DNA from: Ectobius pallidus
Lineage: Eukaryota > Arthropoda > Insecta > Blattodea > Ectobiidae
DNA: 64,000 nt
Direction of reading: 5' to 3'
Assembly: GCA_964059195.1 (NCBI GenBank)
Contig: CAXKWD010000011.1
Location: 11,998,451 to 12,062,450 of the forward strand
Below are positions 33,844-44,927 of this stretch, piece by piece; positions within the stretch are counted from its first letter, which is position 1, and every line of letters starts with the position of its first letter. A program made the translations under genes and the position numbers. Below the pieces are notes generated by a model. The model was not told where the DNA came from, searched no databases, and saw nothing but the letters and a program-made list of their open reading frames with translations.

Positions 33844-35396
33844 TTGAAAGTCCCCTCTAAATACAAGCAAAGTACAAAATCTGAATGTTGCCGGTGTTAT
33901 AAGCTGGTTTACATTGTGTGGGGATTGTTAAAATCTTGGGGTATTGAAAACAAATTCATAGCCTTGACCGCAGATAATGCAAATAGCAACTTCGGTGTTT
34001 GTGCCAGGAAAGGAAAAAACAATGTGTATCAGAAGTTGCGAACCAAGTTGGGCCATGAACTGATTGGAGTAGGCTGCCCAGCTCATGTAATAAACAATGC
34101 TGTGCAATCTGCATCTGATACTTTTCCAGTAGACATTCAGGCAATTGTAGCCAAAATATTGCAACACTTTTATATATATTCAGTAAGAGTACATCTAAAA
34201 GAATACTGTGAATTTGTAGACACAGAATACAAGACAAATCTAGGACATTCGAAAACAAGGTGGATGTCCTTACATCCAGCTATAAAAAGAACAAATAAAT
34301 GCCCAAAGATGTTGAAAGACTTCTTCCAGAACCCAGTGTCAAGGCTATATTCTACATTTCTTGAACAACGGTGTGACATTTTTGAAGCTATTATAAGGTT
34401 CATTGGAGGTGAAAATATTTACAAGGTGGATATCCTTACATCCAGCTATAAAAAGAACAAATAAATGCCCAAAGATGTTGAAAGACTTCTTCCAGAACCC
34501 AGTGTCAAGGCTATATTCTACATTTCTTGAACAACAGTGTGACATTTTTCAAGCTACTATAAGGTCCATTGGAAGTGAAAATATTTACAATATTTCCTTA
34601 CATCCAGCTATAAAAAGAACAAATAAATGCCTAAAGATGTTGAAAGACTTCTTCCATAACCCAGTGTCAAGGCTATATTCTAAATTTCTTGAAGAACAGT
34701 GTGACATTTTTCAAGCTACTATAAGGTCCATTGAAGGTGAAAAGATTTCCTTTGTTGAGGCAAAGTCGATGGTGGAATATCTGATTGATAAAATTGAAAT
34801 GAGACGGGACTGGCAGTTTACAACCACAACTGAAATGAAGCTACTTCTGGAGTTGGAGGAAGAAGGATTAATTAGCCAGGAGGGATTTAAAAATCAAACG
34901 TTTGAATTAGTCACCACATATGTAACATACATAAAAGAATGGTCACATAGCTTGCTTGAAACTGATAGTATGTCTTGTATCAATATGATGGAAGGATGTG
35001 CAACATTTTCATGGAACAGTGTTCTAAAAACTGTTTCTACAATGAAGGAAACCACTTCCAACTTCAGCATTGTTGAATCTGAGCTGTTTGACGAAGTGAT
35101 GATAATAAACAAGGTTCTTAAATCTAGAGTGTCTGAAGAAGCTAGTGAAATGAAAGAAATTTTAAAATCAAAACCAATAGATAAAGTGTGGGTGGATCTG
35201 TTGAAAAACGTTAAAGGGGAGCTTCATATTCTAAAGACAGTGTTAGAGTTTACTTTGTGCATTCCCTGTACAAACACAAGTGTCGAAAGATTATTCTCTC
35301 GCTTGAACTCCATGTGGTCTGATGAGAAAAACAAACTCTGTGTAAAAACAGTAAAAGCAAGGTTAAACGTTAAATTGTTTTTCAGTGAAGATTGTA
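33844..35396 (+). pseudogene. hAT-transposase-like gene, 5' truncated, with internal triplication
   Basis: Two overlapping frames (33844-34464 and 34403-35396) encode parts of a hAT-type transposase or a domesticated relative (ZNF862/ZMYM-like as I remember). Visible landmarks: LTADNANSNFG (second catalytic Asp block), GCPAHVINNAV (hAT C-x-x-H), TRWMSLHPAI, and near the end CIPCTNTSVERLFSRLNSMW, the hAT C-terminal dimerisation region. No upstream zinc finger or first catalytic block is present and neither frame starts with ATG. A segment is repeated three times (34255-34420, 34421-34582, 34583-34750, lengths 166, 162, 168 bp); the 166-bp first copy breaks the frame, joining frame 1 to frame 2. 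The coding sequence is cut after KLFFSEDC by the LINE at 35397 and resumes at 38586 in the same frame. Confidence 0.75.
35385..35396 (+). repeat. Left 12-bp target-site duplication of the RTE element
   Basis: GTGAAGATTGTA, identical to 38574-38585. It belongs to the hAT-like gene (codons for E-D-C) and was duplicated on insertion. Confidence 0.92.
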
Positions 35397-38300
35397 GCCC
35401 CTGCCCAGGGATACGGGTGAAGACCTCAACGGTTGGAACGGCATAGAGAACAGGCTTCAAAAAGGCGTGACAAGCGGAAGAGGCAGCCCTTTCCTAGGGG
35501 ATAAGTAGGACCCATGCCTGGGGTAACAAAGGTAAAGCCCTTAACGGTGATACTACGATAGTTCAGCGGATGAGGCAGCCCGCCACCTGGGGTTAATACA
35601 GATGGAAGCATGTCTAAAGCTTTGAGGTGGCAGCCCCACCTTGGACTTACTCGTCGGCAAGGCTGGTTACCTGCTACGAGGAAATTTAAGAAAACTCAGA
35701 TTCCCCAAAGAATTAGCCGGACGGATAAACCAATGATGACTTCAGCAAGAAAAAAGGACAAACGATTAGGAAAGACGGCCAAATGGAAGATAGGGACATG
35801 GAATGTTAGAGGTTTAGCTCATAAGGTAGAAATATTAGATAAGGAACTGTTGGAATCAAGAGTAGATATTGCTGTAATAACTGAAACTAAAAAGAAATTA
35901 AAAGGATCACAAGAAACAGAAAACTATATACATATCTACAGTGGAGTTCCACAGAATCAACATGCTCAAGCAGGCGTTTCCATATTTGTAAATAATAAAC
36001 TAAAGAACAAAATACATAGCTACACATATATAAATGAGAGAATTATTATTTTGAGATGCAAACAGGAAAGAGGATATTTTACAGTTGTAGGGGTATATGC
36101 GCCATCAGAAGGGAAAAAAGAGGAAATGGAGATATTTTATGAAGAATTACAGAGAACATTGGGTCAAATAAATCCTAATGATTATTTAATTATTGCAGGG
36201 GATTATAATGCGAGAGTAGGAAATCAGATAATACCAGGAATTGTAGGGGATAAAGGTGAAAATGAGAAAAATAATAATGGTAAAGAACTAATTAATTTCT
36301 GCATATACAATGAATTAAGAATTACAAACACATTTTTTGAACATAAAAACATTCATAAATATACTTGGTGCAGAAATAAGCAGCATAGCATTATTGACTA
36401 TGTAGTAGTGAATAAGAAGTTAATCCCATATACTGAAGATACAAGAGTATATAGAGGGAGAGATGTTATGACAGATCACTATTTGGTGATTTCAAAACTC
36501 GTAATACCTGCAAGATGGAGAAAAATACAATACATAGAAAGGAATAAAACTCAAACATTTAAGGTAAATTTGCTAAAAGAGCAAAGCATAAAACAGCTCT
36601 ATCAAAATAGGCTAAATCAACAACTGGATGAAATGCCACTTAGCAACAATATTAATCTGGAATGGAACAGAATAAAAGAAACTATAATAAAAGCAGCAGG
36701 AGAAGCATTGGGTCAGAGAAATAAGTGTTACAAAAAGAAAGGATTAAGAATTTGGAATAAAGAAATTGAACTGAAGATCAAAGAAAAAAAAGAAGCATAC
36801 TTAAAATATTTACAGAATAGCAATTTACAAAATAAAATAGAATATAATAAGAAGAGCGCAATTGTTAAAAAAGAAACTCGTAAACTACATAGACAAAGCT
36901 GGGACAATTATATAACGAATGTCGAGAACAATATCCATGGACGACAAGAATACGCATATAAAATTATGAAGGAGATAAATAAAGAAGAAAGTGACAGATT
37001 AAGATTTAATCCAATACCAGAGAAAGAATGGTTAAAATATTATAAAGAACTATGGACGAACATAAAAGAAAATGAAGGTATAATACAAGAAGAAAGTGAT
37101 TTGAATATTGATTTTATAACACAAGAAGAATTGCAAGAAAATATAAAATCGTTTAAAAACAAAAAATCGCCAGGTACGGATAAAATAAACATTGAATTGA
37201 TAAAACATGGATCACAGGCATTAATGAACAGATTATTATATTTTATAAATATGTGCTGGCAAACTGGATATACACCAGACGAATGGAGAGAGGCAATTGT
37301 AATACCTATATTCAAAAAAGGAGAGCGAAATAGAGCAGATAATTATAGAGGGATTAGTTTACTGAATACATGTAGTAAAATATACGCTAAAATTATAGCA
37401 AGACGTTTAGGGGTCACTGCAGAAAATTTGTTAGCAACTGAACAACACGGATTTAGAAAAGGGAGATCGACATCAGATTGTATCTTTGCACTTGCCCAAT
37501 TAATAGAAAAAAGAAGAGAATTCAATTTGGAAACACATCTAATATTTATCGATTATGAAAAGGCATTCGACAAGGTGATACGTTCAAAACTATGGAACAT
37601 CCTAAAGAATAAAGGATATCCCAATCAAATTATAAATGCAGTTGCCAGCCTATATAGAAATACAAAAATATTTATAGATAAAGGAAACGGACCAGGCCAA
37701 TTACAAGCAGAAACTAATGCAGGAGTCAGACAAGGATGCCCACTCTCTCCAATATTGTTTAATATATACTTGGACGACGCTTTATATAAGTGGCAAAATA
37801 TTTTAGATAATGATTTTATGATTAATGACATGAGAGTGAACCATCTTTTGTTTGCGGATGACCAAGTAATTATAGCAAATAATGAAGATCAACTGCAAAA
37901 GGCAGTATTCAAATTACACGGTATTATACAGGATTATAATCTTAAAATATCTGTTTCAAAGACCAAGGCTATGGCATTTATTGGTGCTAGACATAAAAGA
38001 TCAAAGATAATTATAGATTCTCACCCAGTTGAACAAGTTAGTAGTTTTGATTATCTAGGCTATAAGTTGTCCTATCTAGGAAATCAAGATGTGGAGAATA
38101 AAATAAAAAAGTTTCAACATATGTGTGGTACTATAACAAGATGTTTAAAAAATAAAACAAGAACAGATACACAGTTAAAATTTTACAAAACAATGGCCGT
38201 CCCAATTCTAATGTATGGATCTGAAACATGGACATTAACACAGTCTGCTAAAAGAAAAATAGAGACAGCAGAAATGAGATTTCTAAGAGCAACAGCGGGA

Positions 38301-38573
38301 ATTTCTCTAAGAGAACACAAGCGAAACGAAGAGATTAGGAAGAAATTGAATATATTTAACCTGAATGAAAAAATAATAAATAATAAGGTTAAATGGCTAC
38401 AACATTTAAACAGAATGGGAAATGATAGAGTGGCAAAACAGATGTCCAACTATCAACCAACAGGATACAGAAATGTGGGACGACCTCGACTTAGATGGAA
38501 GGACAACTTCAACAATAAATTCTAAGGGGAACGGAACGGGCCAACAGGCTCATACCTTGAAGATGATGATGAT
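35397..38573 (+). mobile_element. Full-length-looking RTE-type LINE
   Basis: A 3,177-bp unit bounded by perfect 12-bp duplications. It has a 213-bp 5' leader, a single 971-codon ORF (35610-38525) and a 48-bp 3' UTR ending in (GAT)4. A single endonuclease/reverse-transcriptase ORF, very short 3' UTR and a tail of short tandem repeats instead of poly(A) are characteristic of the RTE clade. The leader contains degenerate repeats around GAGGCAGCCC / CCTGGGG, a third form of which overlaps the ORF start. The intact ORF and perfect duplication point to a recent insertion. Confidence 0.88.
35610..38525 (+). CDS. RTE-type endonuclease/reverse transcriptase, 971 aa
   Basis: Nicks the genomic target and copies the element RNA into it (target-primed reverse transcription). 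The ATG follows an in-frame stop; a tiny 8-codon frame at 35602 overlaps the start. Residues 57-300 are an APE-type endonuclease: IGTWNVRG (61), TETKK with Glu92, AGDYNARVG with Asp198 and Asn200, IIDYV with Asp263, and MTDH with Asp289-His290. Residues about 500-800 are the reverse transcriptase: KKSPGTD (518), NYRGISLLNTCSKIYAKI (578), EQHGFRKGRST (611), FIDYEKAFD with catalytic Asp648, GVRQGCPLSPILFNIY (705) and FADD (748-751). The C-terminal part (810-965) has FDYLGYKLS, the MYGSETWTL block and GRPRLRWKD. All catalytic residues are present and there is no stop or frame shift, so it may be active. Lys-rich first 55 residues may bind nucleic acid. Confidence 0.93.
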   Translation: MSKALRWQPHLGLTRRQGWLPATRKFKKTQIPQRISRTDKPMMTSARKKDKRLGKTAKWKIGTWNVRGLAHKVEILDKELLESRVDIAVITETKKKLKGSQETENYIHIYSGVPQNQHAQAGVSIFVNNKLKNKIHSYTYINERIIILRCKQERGYFTVVGVYAPSEGKKEEMEIFYEELQRTLGQINPNDYLIIAGDYNARVGNQIIPGIVGDKGENEKNNNGKELINFCIYNELRITNTFFEHKNIHKYTWCRNKQHSIIDYVVVNKKLIPYTEDTRVYRGRDVMTDHYLVISKLVIPARWRKIQYIERNKTQTFKVNLLKEQSIKQLYQNRLNQQLDEMPLSNNINLEWNRIKETIIKAAGEALGQRNKCYKKKGLRIWNKEIELKIKEKKEAYLKYLQNSNLQNKIEYNKKSAIVKKETRKLHRQSWDNYITNVENNIHGRQEYAYKIMKEINKEESDRLRFNPIPEKEWLKYYKELWTNIKENEGIIQEESDLNIDFITQEELQENIKSFKNKKSPGTDKINIELIKHGSQALMNRLLYFINMCWQTGYTPDEWREAIVIPIFKKGERNRADNYRGISLLNTCSKIYAKIIARRLGVTAENLLATEQHGFRKGRSTSDCIFALAQLIEKRREFNLETHLIFIDYEKAFDKVIRSKLWNILKNKGYPNQIINAVASLYRNTKIFIDKGNGPGQLQAETNAGVRQGCPLSPILFNIYLDDALYKWQNILDNDFMINDMRVNHLLFADDQVIIANNEDQLQKAVFKLHGIIQDYNLKISVSKTKAMAFIGARHKRSKIIIDSHPVEQVSSFDYLGYKLSYLGNQDVENKIKKFQHMCGTITRCLKNKTRTDTQLKFYKTMAVPILMYGSETWTLTQSAKRKIETAEMRFLRATAGISLREHKRNEEIRKKLNIFNLNEKIINNKVKWLQHLNRMGNDRVAKQMSNYQPTGYRNVGRPRLRWKDNFNNKF

Positions 38574-38585
38574 GTGAAGATTGTA
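38574..38585 (+). repeat. Right 12-bp target-site duplication of the RTE element
   Basis: GTGAAGATTGTA directly follows the (GAT)4 tail and matches 35385-35396 at all 12 positions. Confidence 0.92.
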
Positions 38586-38653
38586 ATAACACGTTGCTTG
38601 AAAACAGGCAATTGTTGAATGAAATTCATTCTTCAAAAAAGTATGATTCATGA
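38586..38653 (+). pseudogene. Last codons of the split hAT-like gene
   Basis: Together with the right duplication, the hAT-like frame continues here for 22 more codons (NNTLLENRQLL, then a Lys/Ser-rich end) to TGA at 38651-38653. The true C-terminus therefore lies here; the ending of the frame at 35446 within the LINE leader is artificial. Confidence 0.8.
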
Positions 38654-38664
38654 ATCACTTACAG

Positions 38665-38775
38665 TGAAATTAAAGGTGAGCCTTTACCTAGTTTTGTTTT
38701 TGATTTTAAGCTTGAAATTAAAGACGAGCCTCATATTTACCTCCTTATTTTATTTTTTGCTTTAAGCTTGAAAGA
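38665..38775. repeat. Two imperfect tandem units
   Basis: GAAATTAAAGGTGAGCCTTT ... TTTTAAGCTTGAAA is followed by a second diverged copy (AAATTAAAGACGAGCCTCAT ... CTTTAAGCTTGAAA), about 60 bp apart. Non-coding, just after the hAT-like stop. Confidence 0.6.
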
Positions 38776-38991
38776 AACTAGTAGGCCTACATAGATATGG
38801 TAGGCCTATACGGTGTAATCGGATTTTATTACTACATTGTTTTCCAACACGGAACGAAGTGTCCCGTATTTTTTTTCTTATTTTTCTGGGAATCCTAGTT
38901 TACAATAAGAACTGGGGATTCTGATTGTAATATTAACCTGATGTTAGGATTGATAAACTTAATTTCCGTTTGTGGTATGTTTAATAAAGTA

Positions 38992-39620
38992 ACTTAAATG
39001 TTCCACCTTATACCACAATACATGTAAATTGCAGATAGTGTTAACTGGATACACGGTATCAAATATTATTGTTTTATTTATTATTAGTTATATTTTACGA
39101 ATTCTTAGAAACCTATTTACAAGTATATACATATCATACTGACAATCGTTAAAAAATTAGCAACTGTCGCGTTTGTCCATGTGTATATATTAAATCTTTA
39201 AAAGGCGATATTCTTAACCACAGTTTAAAAGCGTTAATTAGATTTGTTAAAATCTTATATAGCTAAAATATTTATATATTGTTCAAAAGTTCATCATATA
39301 TTGTTATAACCAGTAGTCAATTTCCTTTTGTCTGGTAGTCTATGTCCATATATTCTAGAGAGGTTACTATTTTCAAGTACGTTATTATAAAATATCCATA
39401 TATTTTAATGATATATATATATCATCGAACACTGCTTATATCCTGGAGATATGTTGTTATAATAACCATATATGCATCACTGAACACATTTTATATCTTG
39501 AATTAGTTGTAATTGATATTTACGTCGCTGTTGACTCTTCTTTAACAATATTCCTTTATGTATCCAGTTAACACTATCTGCAATTTACATGTATTATGGT
39601 ATAAGGTGGAACATTTAAGT
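38992..39620. mobile_element. 629-bp element with 62-bp inverted ends
   Basis: ACTTAAATGTTCCACCTTAT begins the left end; the 62-bp end is mirrored at 39559-39620 with a single mismatch in the part ending at TTAACTGGATACA. The A+T-rich interior is non-coding. The outer part matches the small palindrome at 12979-13092. No clear target duplication. Confidence 0.82.
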
Positions 39621-40319
39621 GACAGATGTTAGGAGCTCTACCGGCTCCTCTCCGATACTGGCGTTTTATTACCAGACCTGTTGAAAGCAGAGGTTGCTTT
39701 TGTGCTAGGAGATAGACCACTAGCATATATGGTGAGGATGCCATCATCTGCTAAAGAGTTATATCATACGACCTAGATGAGATTTGCAATTAGTGTGCAT
39801 GTTTACACTAAAGTCTCCCTCTCTGCTTAATAGATACGTTGCTATAGCAACCATTCTGTGCTAACAACGTTACACCATTACTCAACTTCCTCAGTGTCTG
39901 TTCCACAATATATTAACTTGTATTTTTAAGAGAATAATGCAAAGCTGAGCCGTGTAGCTTATCTGTTTTGTCAAACTAGGAAATATGTAGTTAATTAAAC
40001 AACTTGTACAAATTTAAGTGGCTTGTTTTTCATTTATAATGTTGGCAGTGGTGTTTCCGTAGTACCACAGTATAGTATAACAGTAACGAAGCTCTTGGCG
40101 ATTTTCCACTATCAAAGTTCTTTAGTGAAATCGCTTTGAGCAAAGAAAATGGCCTCACTCTGCTTCAAGGAGATTGAAAGATTCTTAGAAGGCTTGAATG
40201 TCGTTACATTGTACCAAAGATTTCCCGGCGTTCATAGCAATGGGTCCAAAATGACGGTTAAATATTAACTTTTCGGTACTATAATAATGCTAAATGAATT
40301 AGGTTTTTGCGACGTGAAT
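39621..40319. other. No recognised feature
   Basis: No supported coding sequence or repeat ends. Confidence 0.5.
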
Positions 40320-40516
40320 TCAATATTTAATCCACATTTCGAAAATGACATGCTACAAGGTAGCATACCTTATTAAAAAAGGTATTGCAAGCTAACGTAA
40401 ACTAGCGTCATCATCAACATAATCTTAATTTTTAAAAATAAGATAACGAATCGGCCTAATTTCCTTGTCATTTAAAAATTTCTCCAATACGGCATCGCTA
40501 TTAAAAAATAACTCAT

Positions 40517-40559
<43 letters not shown>

Positions 40560-40670
40560 TATTTAAGCCACATTTTGAAAGCTACATGCTACAAGATAGT
40601 AACTATTGGCTTATATTATAAAAAAAGGAATGCAAGCTAATCTAAATTCGCGTCATAATCAGCATAGCAT
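40320..40670. repeat. Diverged direct repeat, about 240-bp period, with (CA)n(TA)n
   Basis: A block containing CACATTTCGAAAATGACATG and GCAAGCTAACGTAAACTAGC near 40330-40420 recurs in diverged form at 40565-40665 (CACATTTTGAAAGCTACATG, GCAAGCTAATCTAAATTCGC). Between them is a (CA)12-(TA)6 microsatellite at about 40518-40558. Confidence 0.65.
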
Positions 40671-41204
40671 TCCATTATAACTATTCGGCACCTAGCTCGG
40701 AAACAAATGACTGAGTGTGACTGGAAAATACGTGGAAAAATAAGCTAGAGTTTGTAGTTTCAAAGTGTTGCAAGGCAAATTTTGTAACTTTATTAATTTT
40801 TTTAAATAAACGGAAGTTTCTTTATGAATAACCCTCGTTTTACTGCAATGATGACTCTCTGAAAAGCCTATTATATTTCAACTGTTTGTAAAATTAATTC
40901 GTTTGTAGAGCAATAGTTAAGATTACTAACATCATTCATAACACTCTTGTCATTTCTCGACTTAAAAACTAATCGTTAATTCTATTAATAGGAATTCCTA
41001 AAAGTAAAACTTCGCTGAGAAGACTACTTTATATTGGAAAAACATTCTTATGTTGCTGTTAGAAGTAGGCTGTAGCTATTTAAGGAAGAAATAAACAGCA
41101 ATAGAAGCTTGTTAGAACATGCCGAAATGTTTAAATATATTGAAACTGCAAATCCATATTAAGGGAATATAACCTGTGAACATAACCTGCGTACTATTTC
41201 ACGT

Positions 41205-41456
41205 GTGTATGAAATTGTAATGATTGATGACAGACGAGGACTGCATCATACTCCCCACACAGCTCGGCAACGCCGCGGGATTCGTGGCTATATCGCACAA
41301 TATGTCAGGAATTGCTTGCTATCTGAATTAGTTGCCATTGATTGCAATCAATATTGCACATTATCAGAAATATTGGATATTGTGAAACTCAGAATTTGCA
41401 GTTCTAGTGACCGACTGTTCCCAGTTTGCTCAACAGCAATATCGTGCGTAGGGTAA
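41205..41456 (+). other. Unrecognised 83-codon open frame
   Basis: Starts with a non-ATG codon or later Met and encodes a Cys-containing, mixed-charge peptide (HTPHTARQRRGIRGYIAQYV, CTLSEILDIVKLRICSSS). More balanced base use than its neighbours suggests it may once have been coding, but I recognise no family. It could be an exon or decayed transposase piece. Confidence 0.2.
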
Positions 41457-41664
41457 CCGCAGAAATGTTGCCATTCCTACCCGAAAACAAGAAAAACCTT
41501 GAGCATTTACCAGATTATTATGGTCTATCTTCTCACTTCAATTTTATTTTCAGAGATTACGGTATGAATGGAAAGTTTGAAGCCAACGTAAATACACGTT
41601 TTGAGGTTCCCTGAATCCAAACACACTGTTTTAAGAAACATGCCTATGTGTGTGCCCGTGAATA

Positions 41665-42403
41665 GCCTAGATCAGAGGTTCCCAACCTTCTTCAGCTGGC
41701 GACCCAACTTTCCTTATCGGAATACCTCCACGGTCCATGGTGCAGTAAAAAGCCTTATTTGTATCGAGTCCCTTCCTAATGTATATATAATTTACCATCA
41801 AATATTGCAAATATATATAACCTTATATATGCTTTTCTGAAGATACAGATTGATTATAGATAAACAATTTGTGTTCGGATTTGAAAATGGATGACAAAAT
41901 GTAAGCACTTTGTAGCAAAACAGTTATTTATTTAAAATACATATATGTTTGCAATATATATATACAGAAAGTGGTTTCATACTAACTAACAAGTGTTCCT
42001 AGGTGAAGATAAAAACTACAATTATAAAAGTACACAAAGATCATTTTAATTTTTCAGGCAAAATTGCTGTTTTTAAATAAGAATACTATATTAATGAGAT
42101 TTTTGGGACAGTTTCGATTGAACTAACAGGTCAATGTCCGGATTGAATGAAGATGTTTTTAATCTTAAGTCACTTTCAACATTGAGTTGATTTCTGTATT
42201 TGTTTTTTAGGAAAACCAAAGTTGAAAAAGTACGTTCACATAAATACGTAGTGGTGAATACCATCAGAAACCTCAATGCAGTTGCGGATATTGTTGGATA
42301 TTCTGTCCTCGTTTCCATCTGATGGTTTATTCGACGGTTTCTGATAGTTTTAGGATCGAGCCGCGATCCATCTGTAACCCTTCCGGGAACCGCTAGCCTA
42401 GAT
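41665..42403 (-). mobile_element. hAT element (41673-42395) with 8-bp target duplication
   Basis: GCCTAGAT occurs at 41665-41672 and 42396-42403 around a 723-bp unit whose ends are CAGAGGTTCCCAACC and, inverted, TAGCGGTTCCCGG. It is an internally deleted copy that keeps only the last part of the transposase on the minus strand. Confidence 0.85.
42091..42350 (-). pseudogene. C-terminal end of a hAT transposase (Charlie/ZBED5-like)
   Basis: Minus-strand frame reads EYPTISATALRFLMVFTTTY, LCERTFSTLVFLKNKYRNQL, NVESDLRLKTSSFNPDIDLL and ends with SQKSH and a stop. The S/T-x-Y-L-C-E-(R/Q)-x-F-S-x-L block is the hAT dimerisation core, and spacing to the stop matches ZBED5/SCAND3-type relatives. The frame continues open to 42471 but only through the element's own end and flanking DNA. 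N-terminal two thirds of the protein are absent. Confidence 0.8.
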
Positions 42404-42958
42404 CCAGAAGGGAAAGTCATATGAAGAAAAAATTTTGTACTTGGGTTAGGTACCTTCTGGGGATGTGACACGAAGATTATCGACGACTTTCTCTTGGGTT
42501 TAGGGGACTTACATGGAGAAAATTTCGTATGTTGCGATTTTTTTTACAACGGCTCTTTTGATTTTGTTTAAATTTTGTACATGCGGTGCTTATACTAAGA
42601 GTTAGAACTTTCATTTGAAAATTTTTTTCCTAACAAAATCTCTGGAGGACAATTATAAGCCATCCACACTGAATATGCGCTCCTTGTAATATGGCCTCTT
42701 ATTCTATATCAAAGTGTGAAGTTAGAAAAATGTGTTGGCCACGCTTAAAATAAATAAAGTTACGAGAGTGCATTAATAAGATTTTATTTTGGTTATGTAT
42801 CCTTCGAGGATGCTGTGTGATGTGGAAATGACACTCTCTTCAATTTACAACCAGTTTACATGAAGAGAATGTCATACATAATGTATTATACTAAGATTTA
42901 AAAAAAATTAAATCAATGAAGACTAATTTCTTTACATCTCCTTCTAAATTATTCATAT
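42404..42958. other. No recognised feature
   Basis: A+T-rich, no supported feature. Confidence 0.5.
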
Positions 42959-43245
42959 ACTATTAATGTTAAAATAATAATTATTGATAGCGTTATTCAT
43001 ATAACATCAACAAATAACTAGAAACAATAATCAATCAGAAACATAGATATCTATGGAAACGACATTTCAGTGCACGAAATGTGGGTACCACTTTGTAACG
43101 ATAATTACTCGTAACTTTAAGAGTTAATTAATTCTGAGAATGGTATGTAATTTGTAAAAGTAATCAATACGGAGAATGTCAGATTTCGAGGTTGTAGAGC
43201 AATTGATTGCTGAGAGAAAAATAACTAATTTCACCTTTTTTTTCA
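42959..43245 (+). repeat. Partial diverged copy of the 45350-46077 element arm
   Basis: TACTATTAATGTTAAAATAA through GTAGAGCAATTGATTGCTGA parallels 45745-46015 block by block (ACGATAATTACYCGTAACT, ATGTCAGATT). Only one arm is present, so this is a fragment of that family. Confidence 0.75.
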
Positions 43246-44163
43246 GCACTTAAACCTGTATTTATAAAAGTGAGATTGCCCCCTTCATTTATAAAAGAGA
43301 GATTGTTGTGTCCTGTCCATTGTCCTCTGTGTGTTTTTTGTCCTCCGTAGAGTTGGTCTAGTGTTGACCTATAATATATCTCCTCCCCTATAGGGACAAA
43401 AAAGAAAGTTTGGTAATAAAGAATTTAATGGACATGAAACATACAGTATGAAAAAGCTTCAAAATAGAGTACTTGGGTGAATTATGTAAAAACAAAAAAT
43501 GTATGTCATATTTGCTGTGTGGTTTTATCGTTGACCCTTGGGGGTATAATTTTGTTCAAATAAAATCTCTTGTACTGGAATCAGTTTAAACAGTAACTAA
43601 TAATGCTGGTACAATTCACAGAAACACACAGAGTTGCATTGTTTAATGTACCGTACAGGAGAATAAACACAATGCACGTCGCAAAAATAAACTGCTATAC
43701 ATGGAGGCCTAGTGTTTATTATGTGCGGATTTACAGTTCCAAGCAGGAAGGTTAATTAGTAATATTGGTAAACGTCATGCCCTACTTCACCGTAACAAAA
43801 TCGTTTGTTTTAATTCCAAATTTGATTTCCTCACATTTCCTGAAATATTTTGGAAATTCTCGGCACCACCATCAGATGGGAGAAGCATAAATGTTCTTAT
43901 AATTATCAATTACAAGATTCACTGCATAATATTAAAGATAAGAATTGAAGCAACCAAACCTGCATTGAACATCCCGGAAGCTGAACATTGTACTCAGACC
44001 AAACGAGAGGAAAAAAGTCATTCATAGATTTCTATTCTTTAGCATTGTTCTCTTATTGTAGGATGTTCCTGTATTACTTAAAAAATATATATATTATTAA
44101 TATAATAAATAATATTATTTTTGTGTAAGGCAAACTTACTTTGCTGTCACAAAATTATTCATT
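43246..44163. other. No recognised feature
   Basis: No supported coding frame or element ends. Confidence 0.5.
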
Positions 44164-44927
44164 TTAAGCTGCGTCTCCATTGATAAACATTTAACACCAA
44201 CATGTCAATATTAACAAGATGATATTGACATGTATATTGCAATTTCGCATTCCAATTCACTTGACATGCAAACCCAGCGTGTTGCACTTAACATTATCAG
44301 ATGCTAATTTGGACAACATATTAAGTCAATTGACGAGTCGGTCGATATCGGCTTTGTTTCGGGAACTTCCGGCAAAGAAAAGGCGATCGGCAGCTTAATC
44401 GGCTTTGGTTCGGGAATTTCCGTCTAAACAAAAAGTAGTCGACAGCTTCCTCAATATTGCCGGCATCCATTTTGTATTATGTGAGTATTTGGTATATCAG
44501 TGTTCTCAATAGTATTGCATCAACTTTTAAAATTAGTTTTTATGGCATACTCCATTGTTGAAAAATGCAATAGTTATTTTGAAAAGATCAAGACATCTGT
44601 ACAAAATTAGTATTAAGAAAGTCATAGACAGTTAACAAGAGGATAATATAAATATAAAGTATATAAAAGTAACGAGTATATAAAATACTCTCATTTTATA
44701 ATGTTTGCTGCCCTCTTCAGAGGCGTTTTCTTTTTGAATGTTATTTATTATTGATTAATTTCCGTTCGTAACCGCGCCAACCCATGCTAACCTATAACAC
44801 TGTAGTGGAGACAGTTGTTAATTGGCAAACCGCTTGACATATACGTCAAAAGTTGATGATAAACATTTAACATATGTTAACTGCAACATGTTGGTGCTAA
44901 ATGTTAAGTAGTGGGGACCCGACTTAA
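44164..44927. mobile_element. TTAA-flanked inverted-repeat element (44168-44923)
   Basis: TTAA is present on both sides of a 756-bp unit with inverted ends that match imperfectly over about 38 bp (left GCTGCGTCTCC...AACATTTAACACCAACATGT, right inverted GTCGGGTCCCC...AACATTTAGCACCAACATGT). A TTAA duplication fits piggyBac- or Kolobok-type elements. Non-coding. Confidence 0.65.

Noticed and set aside
42351..42471. Extension of the hAT C-terminal frame upstream to 42471
   Set aside because: Runs through the element end and past the target duplication into flanking DNA, so it is not part of the transposase.
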